Source: a bacterium
GTDB taxonomy: Bacteria; Bacillota; Clostridia; Oscillospirales; Oscillospiraceae
Assembly (NCBI GenBank): GCA_019424865.1
Contig: JAHYYS010000080.1
Location: 1 to 9,890 of the forward strand
Direction of reading: 5' to 3'
Length of the DNA stretch: 9,890 nucleotides
Notes under the pieces: generated by a model
Told to the model about the DNA's origin: nothing
What the model saw: only the letters and a program-made list of their open reading frames with translations
Databases searched by the model: none
Shown: positions 6,251-9,890 of the stretch, piece after piece
Numbering within the stretch: position 1 is the stretch's first letter
How the letters are laid out: every line of letters begins with the position of its first letter
Program-made: the position numbers and the translations under genes

Positions 6251-6852
6251 TACATCTCCCGCCTCCCCTCCAGGGCGCGCATCAGCGTGGCGTCGTCGGC
6301 GTACTCCAGATGGCTGCCCACGGGGATGCCGTAGGCCAGACGGGTAACCCGCACCTGAAAGGGCTTCAAAAGCCGGGACAGGTACATGGCGGTGGCCTCC
6401 CCCTCGGTGTCCGGGTTGGTGGCCATAATGACCTCCTGAATGCCGCCGGCGGCCACCCGTTCCACCAGGGACTTGATGTGCAGGTCGTCCGGCCCCACGT
6501 GGTTCATGGGGGAGATGATGCCGTGGAGCACATGATAGAGCCCCTGATACTCCCGGGAGCGCTCCATGGCCACCACATCCTTGGGGTCGGCTACCACGCA
6601 GATGGTGGAGGCGTCCCGGCGCGGGCTGGAGCAGATGGGGCAGGGGCCCTCCCCCTCGGTGAGATTTTGACAGACGGGGCAGCAGTGGATTACGCGCTTG
6701 GCCTCTGCAATGGCCTGGGCGAAGGCGTCGGCCTCCTCCTGGGGGAGGGAGAGGACGTAAAAGGCCAGCCGCTGGGCCGTCTTCCGGCCGATGCCGGGCA
6801 GCTTGGCAAAGTGCTCCACCAGATTTTCCAGCGCAGGGGGAAAGTATTCCAT
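6250..6852 (-). CDS. recR: Recombination mediator protein RecR
   Basis: This protein is 200 residues long, the normal RecR length. Domains in order are a helix-hairpin-helix (LPGIGRKTAQRLAF, 18-31), a four-cysteine zinc motif (Cys58, Cys61, Cys71, Cys74; CPVC...CPIC), a Toprim domain (EVIMATNPDTEGEATAMYL, about 140-158) and a C-terminal Walker-B-like segment. RecR acts with RecF and RecO to load RecA at single-strand gaps. ATG at 6850-6852 follows GGAGG with 6-base spacing. In many bacteria recR follows dnaX and ybaB; here it follows a small DUF4177-like gene instead, across about 100 bases. It overlaps the downstream reductase by one base. Confidence 0.97.
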   Translation of the reverse strand: MEYFPPALENLVEHFAKLPGIGRKTAQRLAFYVLSLPQEEADAFAQAIAEAKRVIHCCPVCQNLTEGEGPCPICSSPRRDASTICVVADPKDVVAMERSREYQGLYHVLHGIISPMNHVGPDDLHIKSLVERVAAGGIQEVIMATNPDTEGEATAMYLSRLLKPFQVRVTRLAYGIPVGSHLEYADDATLMRALEGRREM

Positions 6853-6953
6853 AGGGGACCTCCAGGGGTAAGAGTTGAGAGTAAAGGATAGGATAGGCGC
6901 CGGGAGCCCCTGCTCCGCAGGGCGCGCCGTCCTTCGCAGGGGCAGCCGCAGAG
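6853..6953 (-). other. Intergenic spacer upstream of recR with a weak hairpin
   Basis: The 101-base gap between the DUF4177-like gene and recR carries an 8-bp inverted repeat (GCCCCTGC 6906-6913 with 6936-6943) around a 22-nt GC-rich loop. There is no U-tract and no convincing promoter. It may be a processing or partial attenuation site, but nothing here proves that recR is transcribed separately from rpe. Confidence 0.35.
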
Positions 6954-7112
6954 TTACCGCGCATCCCGCTCCAGGGTGATGACGAACTGATGCCCGCCCC
7001 AGGGGCTCCAGACGGTGGTGCCGACAACCCGCCAGCCCACTTGGGCCATATCGTTCATGACCTGCTCCGCTTGCTCCAGGCTGTCGGCGGTGAGGATCTT
7101 GTACTCCTTCAA
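6954..7112 (-). CDS. Small DUF4177-like protein (52 residues, TTG start)
   Basis: The protein, KEYKILTADSLEQAEQVMN through GGHQFVITLERD, has the DUF4177 pattern: a short beta strand (KEYKIL), a helix ending in an MNDMAQVGWRVV segment (the family's 'L..G..GWELV' signature), then strands ending in an F-I-x-L-E-R strand. Its function is unknown. The open frame continues upstream into rpe, so the start must be chosen. GGAGG lies eight bases before a TTG (7110-7112), giving 52 residues; the in-frame GTG three codons earlier (7119-7121) directly abuts GGAGG and has no proper spacing. The rpe stop is 14 bases upstream, so the gene is probably cotranscribed with rpe. Confidence 0.75.
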   Translation of the reverse strand: MKEYKILTADSLEQAEQVMNDMAQVGWRVVGTTVWSPWGGHQFVITLERDAR

Positions 7113-7126
7113 GCGGGACACCTCCC

Positions 7127-7771
7127 TCACACCCGCAGAGCGGCGATGGCGGCGGCTGTGTCCTCCTTGCCGTACACAGCGGAGCCGGCCACCAGCACAT
7201 TGGCCCCGGCCTCCACCACCAGCGGGGCGGTCCTGGGGGAGATGCCCCCGTCCACCTCCAGCTCGCAGGCGGGGTTGTACTTCTCGATGATGGCCCGCAC
7301 CTGCCGGATGGTGTCCAGCTGGGACTCCATGAAGGCCTGACCGCCGAAGCCGGGCTCCACCGTCATGACCAGAACCAGATCCAGATCCTCGACATAGGGC
7401 AAAATGGCGTTGGGAGAGGTGATAGGCCGCAGGGCCACCGCCTTTTTCACCCCGCACTCCCCCATAACCTTCAGAGCCTGGGCAATGCGGGTGGGGTGGT
7501 CGGCCTCCAGGTGGATGGACAGCAGGTCAGCCCCCGCCTTGGCGAAGTCCTCGATATACCGCACCGGCTTGTCGATCATCAGATGGACGTCCAGAAACAT
7601 ATCGGTGCACTTGCGGATGGACTTGACCACAGGGATGCCGATGGTGATGTTGGGCACAAAGGCGCCGTCCATCACATCCACGTGGAGATAATCCGCAGAG
7701 GAGGCCCGCCGGATGTCCCGCTCCAGGTTGACAAAGTCGGCGGACAAAATAGAGGGAGCGATTTTAACCAT
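7127..7771 (-). CDS. rpe: Ribulose-phosphate 3-epimerase
   Basis: This 214-residue TIM-barrel enzyme interconverts D-ribulose 5-phosphate and D-xylulose 5-phosphate in the pentose phosphate pathway. All signatures are present: APSILSADF (5-13), LHVDVMDGAFVPNIT (29-43) with Asp32, DVHLMIDKP (61-69) with His63, the phosphate-binding MTVEPGFGGQAF (136-147), and LEVDGGI (171-177) with Asp174. The metal ligands (His30, Asp32, His63, Asp174) and the length are normal, so it should be active. Its ATG is at 7769-7771. The only Shine-Dalgarno-like sequence (GTGAGG) lies about 10-13 bases upstream and is weak. It leads the minus-strand cluster with the DUF4177-like gene, recR and the reductase. No clear promoter was recognised in the GC-rich spacer before it. 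Confidence 0.97.
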   Translation of the reverse strand: MVKIAPSILSADFVNLERDIRRASSADYLHVDVMDGAFVPNITIGIPVVKSIRKCTDMFLDVHLMIDKPVRYIEDFAKAGADLLSIHLEADHPTRIAQALKVMGECGVKKAVALRPITSPNAILPYVEDLDLVLVMTVEPGFGGQAFMESQLDTIRQVRAIIEKYNPACELEVDGGISPRTAPLVVEAGANVLVAGSAVYGKEDTAAAIAALRV

Positions 7772-7970
7772 AGTTTGACAGCCTCACTTTCCGTGTGACA
7801 AATTCGGCGCGGAGAAAGCCAGGGGCAGCGGGGAGCCGGCGCGCATAGGATACAGGGCGGAGAAGGGGTGCGGACGCGCGCCCCGGGAGCCCCGGCCGGG
7901 GCGGACTGCTCCAGGCCGAGCCCACGGCCCAAACCGTCCTGCCCGGCCCGCCGGCCCGCCGCTTTGGATA

Positions 7971-8004
7971 GCCGCCCGCCGGTGCCTGCGCACCGGCGGG
8001 CGGC
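7971..8004. repeat. 15-bp perfect GC-rich inverted repeat
   Basis: GCCGCCCGCCGGTGC (7971-7985) is exactly complementary to 7990-8004 around a 4-nt loop (CTGC). Neither strand shows a U-tract after it (minus continues TATCCAAAG), so it is not a classical terminator. It directly follows the probable ilvA terminator on the minus strand. Confidence 0.7.
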
Positions 8005-8012
8005 GGTAGGGT

Positions 8013-8049
8013 GCAGAAAAGCCGCCCTGCGGTTCGGGCCGCTTTCTGC
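8013..8049 (-). terminator. Probable terminator of ilvA
   Basis: On the minus strand a hairpin begins six bases past the ilvA stop codon. An outer stem (8013-8019 with 8043-8049) and an inner GC stem with one mismatch and one bulge enclose the loop, and a TTTT run occurs in the descending arm (GGCGGCTTTTCTGC). Its position supports a termination role; the imperfect stem and embedded U-run lower confidence. Confidence 0.5.
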
Positions 8050-8055
8050 TGTGCA

Positions 8056-9276
8056 TCAGGTGTAGAAATCGTTGGTGTCGGTCTCGGCGGCACGGAAGCC
8101 GGCCTGGCTCAGGGCCTCGAGAATCTGCTTTTTGTGGTCGTGGCCAAAGGCCTCCAGGGTCACCCGCAGCTCCACGCCGGACTGGCGGTTGATGTTGACA
8201 AACTGGTTGTGCTCCAGCTTGATGATGTTGCCGCTGTTCTGGGCCACAACCTGGGCCACCCGCAGCAGCTCGCCCGGACGGTCAGGCAGCTGGACGGCAA
8301 AGGTGAAGATGCGCCCCCGGCAGATCAGCCCGTGCTGCACCAGAGAGGACATGGTAATGACATCCATGTTGCCCCCGGAGAGCACCGAGACGATGTTTTT
8401 GCTCTTGCAGTCCAGGTGGCGCAGGGCGGCCACAGTGAGCAGGCCGGAGTTTTCCACCACCATCTTGTGCCGCTCCATCACGTCCAGGAAGGCCTCTACC
8501 AGCTCGCCGTCCTCAATGGCCAGCACCCGGTCCACATTTTTCTGTACATAGGGGAAGACCAGATCACCCGGAGTCTTCACGGCCACGCCGTCCGCAATGG
8601 TGGTGGCGGAGGGCAGGGTGACCACATGGCCGGCCTCCAGGCTGGCTTTCATGGAGGCGGCCCCGGTGGGCTCCACGCCGATAACCTCTACATTGGGGTT
8701 GAGCAGCTTGGCCAGGGTGGACACGCCGGCGGCCAGGCCGCCGCCGCCGATGGGGACCAGAATGACGTCCACATCGGGCAGATCCTGAAAAATCTCATAG
8801 GCGATGGTGCCCTGGCCGGTGGCCAGGGTCAGGTCGTTGAAGGGGTGGACATAGGTCAGCCCCTCGTCCTGAGACATCTGAGCGGCCAGAAGGGCGGCGT
8901 CGTCAAAGACCTCGCCGTGGAGGATGACCTTGGCGCCATAGTCCTTGGTGTTGTTCACCTTCACCAGGGGGGTGGTGGTGGGCATGACGATGGTGGCGGG
9001 CACCCCCATGACCTGGGCGGCGTAGGCCACGCCCTGGGCGTGGTTGCCGGCGGAGGCGGTGATAAGGCCGCGGGACTTCTCCTCTTCCGTAAGGGTGCTG
9101 ATCTTATAGTATGCCCCCCGAATCTTGTAGGCCCCCGTCACCTGCATGTTCTCCGGCTTGAGATAGACGTGGTTGCCGCAGCTTTTGGACAGGTAGGGGG
9201 AGTGAATCAGTGAGGTGGGACGCAGGACGCCCTGGAGCACGCTCCGGGCGTCTTTAAAGGCTTCAAGGGTCATCAT
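8056..9276 (-). CDS. ilvA: Threonine ammonia-lyase with C-terminal ACT domain
   Basis: This 406-residue PLP enzyme deaminates L-threonine to 2-oxobutanoate, the first committed step towards isoleucine or a catabolic route to propionate. The Schiff-base lysine is Lys51 (VTGAYKIRGAYY), with SAGNHAQG (75-82) and the phosphate-binding GGGGLAAG (177-184). From about 322 (RIFTFAVQLPDRPGELLRV) to 400 there is one ACT domain. This is the shorter ACT-containing class, not the long IlvA of E. coli with two ACT-like modules, so it could be annotated ilvA or tdcB; effector specificity cannot be read. The start is the first of two tandem ATGs (9274-9276), with AAGGAG 12 bases upstream. ileS ends 70 bases before it on the same strand. 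No T-box or leader peptide was seen in that gap. Confidence 0.94.
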   Translation of the reverse strand: MMTLEAFKDARSVLQGVLRPTSLIHSPYLSKSCGNHVYLKPENMQVTGAYKIRGAYYKISTLTEEEKSRGLITASAGNHAQGVAYAAQVMGVPATIVMPTTTPLVKVNNTKDYGAKVILHGEVFDDAALLAAQMSQDEGLTYVHPFNDLTLATGQGTIAYEIFQDLPDVDVILVPIGGGGLAAGVSTLAKLLNPNVEVIGVEPTGAASMKASLEAGHVVTLPSATTIADGVAVKTPGDLVFPYVQKNVDRVLAIEDGELVEAFLDVMERHKMVVENSGLLTVAALRHLDCKSKNIVSVLSGGNMDVITMSSLVQHGLICRGRIFTFAVQLPDRPGELLRVAQVVAQNSGNIIKLEHNQFVNINRQSGVELRVTLEAFGHDHKKQILEALSQAGFRAAETDTNDFYT

Positions 9277-9301
9277 GGCTTTGCTCTACTCCTTTTTCGC
9301 G

Positions 9302-9331
9302 GCGGGATACGGCCCCTTGGCCGTATCCCGC
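9302..9331. repeat. 13-bp perfect hairpin between ileS and ilvA
   Basis: GCGGGATACGGCC (9302-9314) pairs exactly with 9319-9331 around a 4-nt loop. On the minus strand it is followed by GCGAAAAAGGAG, with no U-tract and the ilvA ribosome binding site immediately next. It may terminate some ileS transcripts by another mechanism, or stabilise processed ends. Confidence 0.55.
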
Positions 9332-9346
9332 GGGTTCCATCCGGGA

Positions 9347-9890
9347 TTATTCCACGTCCAGGGCCTCCACCACGGCGGCGCAGCGGGGGCACAGGGCGGG
9401 ATGCTTGGCGTGGGAGCCCACCAGGGGGTGGTGCTTCCAGCAGCGCTGGCACTTCTCGCCCCTGGCCTCGGTCACCACCACCCGCACGCCGTTGAGGGGC
9501 GTGTCGGCGGCCTGGTCATAGAGGGCGGGATCGGTGACGAAGTCTACACCGGAGACGATGAAGAAGTCCGCCCACCACTGCTGGGTGAAGTGCTCCTGCA
9601 GGTCGGAGAGATCCACCGGCGGCTTCTCCTCCCGGGTGACGATGGTGACATGGGCCTCCAGGCTCTTGCCGATCTTCTTCTCGTTCCGGGCGGCCTCCAG
9701 GGCGGCGTTTACCCCGTTCCGCAGCTGAATCATGGCGGCCCAGGAGGTCATTGCACCCAGGTCATACTCCTGGAAGGGCTGGTTCATCTCGTTGAGAACC
9801 ACGTTGCGGGGATCCTCGCCCGCGCGGTGGGGCATGGCCTGCCAGATCTCGTCGCAGGTGAAGGCCAGGATGGGGGCAAACAGCTTGGTG
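9347..9890 (-). CDS. ileS: Isoleucine--tRNA ligase, C-terminal part (partial)
   Basis: The gene runs off the right edge; the visible 180 residues end at TAA (9347-9349). The first residues visible, KLFAPILAFTCDEIWQAMP, are the conserved end of the class I synthetase anticodon-binding helical bundle. Next comes a helical stretch LRNGVNAALEAARNEKKIG, which is typical of IleRS. The C terminus has the zinc finger CQRCW...CPRC characteristic of bacterial IleRS. The enzyme charges tRNA-Ile with isoleucine. The catalytic domain (HIGH, KMSKS) and editing domain lie outside the window. The methionine at 9835 is internal, not a start. ilvA follows 70 bases downstream, pairing isoleucine charging with threonine deamination. 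Confidence 0.95.
   Translation of the reverse strand, partial: TKLFAPILAFTCDEIWQAMPHRAGEDPRNVVLNEMNQPFQEYDLGAMTSWAAMIQLRNGVNAALEAARNEKKIGKSLEAHVTIVTREEKPPVDLSDLQEHFTQQWWADFFIVSGVDFVTDPALYDQAADTPLNGVRVVVTEARGEKCQRCWKHHPLVGSHAKHPALCPRCAAVVEALDVE

Larger units (their letters stand above)
7772..8055 (-). other. GC-rich intergenic spacer with several hairpins, no gene
   Basis: This 284-base gap between ilvA and rpe is extremely GC-rich. Besides the two hairpins listed separately (7971-8004 and 8013-8049), it has an 8-bp inverted repeat, 7879-7886 (CGCCCCGG) with 7896-7903. Open frames on both strands here encode Pro/Arg/Ala-rich sequence with no domain and overlap each other, as expected from base composition. 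I could not find a convincing rpe promoter. Confidence 0.6.

Noticed and set aside
5714..7027. Apparent 437-residue fusion protein ending in the reductase
   Set aside because: Only the last 178 residues are real. The upstream part is the wrong phase of recR and is Gly/Arg/Pro-rich. recR itself is intact in another frame and ends exactly at the reductase ATG.
6250..7200. Longer recR frame starting at 7200
   Set aside because: The extra N-terminal 116 residues have no RecR similarity and overlap rpe and the DUF4177-like gene out of phase. The ATG at 6852 has a good ribosome binding site and gives the standard RecR length.
7672..8093. Minus-strand short frames between ilvA and rpe
   Set aside because: Pro/Arg/Ala-rich products that overlap one another in different phases and run through hairpins; consistent with base composition only.
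8011..9213. 400-codon plus-strand open frame opposite ilvA
   Set aside because: Gly/His/Val-rich shadow of the threonine ammonia-lyase gene, with no recognisable motif or ribosome binding site.

Overview
The window looks like chromosomal core-genome DNA from a GC-rich, low-motility-of-content Gram-positive gut anaerobe of the Oscillospiraceae type (Flavonifractor/Pseudoflavonifractor/Oscillibacter-like). This is an inference from the strong G/C bias at third codon positions, formate-tetrahydrofolate ligase, an LtaS-like membrane sulfatase, a tRNA-Trp T-box leader, sigma-A type promoters (TTGACA/TATAAT, 17-bp spacers) and GGAGG ribosome binding sites. No phage, transposase, CRISPR or tRNA/rRNA gene was seen.

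Layout, left to right. (1) 1-351 (+) is the 3' end of fhs. (2) 352-800 has no credible gene. It holds a 31-nt near-perfect palindrome, a bidirectional terminator, a palindrome-rich block bounded by 12-bp inverted repeats (414-702), and a final GC hairpin. (3) 801-2891 (-) is an LTA-synthase-family membrane phosphoglycerol transferase/sulfatase with its own clear promoter. (4) 3046-4440 (-) is a TrpB2-type tryptophan synthase beta chain. It is preceded by a complete T-box leader (about 4475-4781) whose specifier reads TGG (Trp), and by a consensus promoter. (5) 4963-5655 (+) is sfsA, transcribed divergently from trpB2. (6) A minus-strand cluster, read right to left, carries rpe (7127-7771), a 52-residue DUF4177-like gene with a TTG start (6954-7112), recR (6250-6852) and a RibD-C/DHFR-like reductase (5714-6250). 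The last two overlap by one base. (7) 7772-8055 is a GC-rich spacer with several hairpins. (8) 8056-9276 (-) is a threonine ammonia-lyase with a C-terminal ACT domain. (9) 9347-9890 (-) is the 3' end of ileS, running off the window.

How the genes relate. The best-supported regulatory circuit is trpB2, switched on when uncharged tRNA-Trp accumulates. No trpA or other trp gene lies beside it, so it may make tryptophan from free indole and serine. ilvA and ileS are adjacent and both concern isoleucine (first step of its synthesis, or threonine catabolism, and its charging to tRNA), but no T-box is visible for ilvA. The rpe-DUF4177-recR-reductase cluster mixes pentose phosphate metabolism, DNA repair and an undefined reductase. 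Its members are probably cotranscribed without a shared pathway.

The strongest candidate for something undescribed is the structured non-coding block at 411-740. The rest is ordinary housekeeping content.
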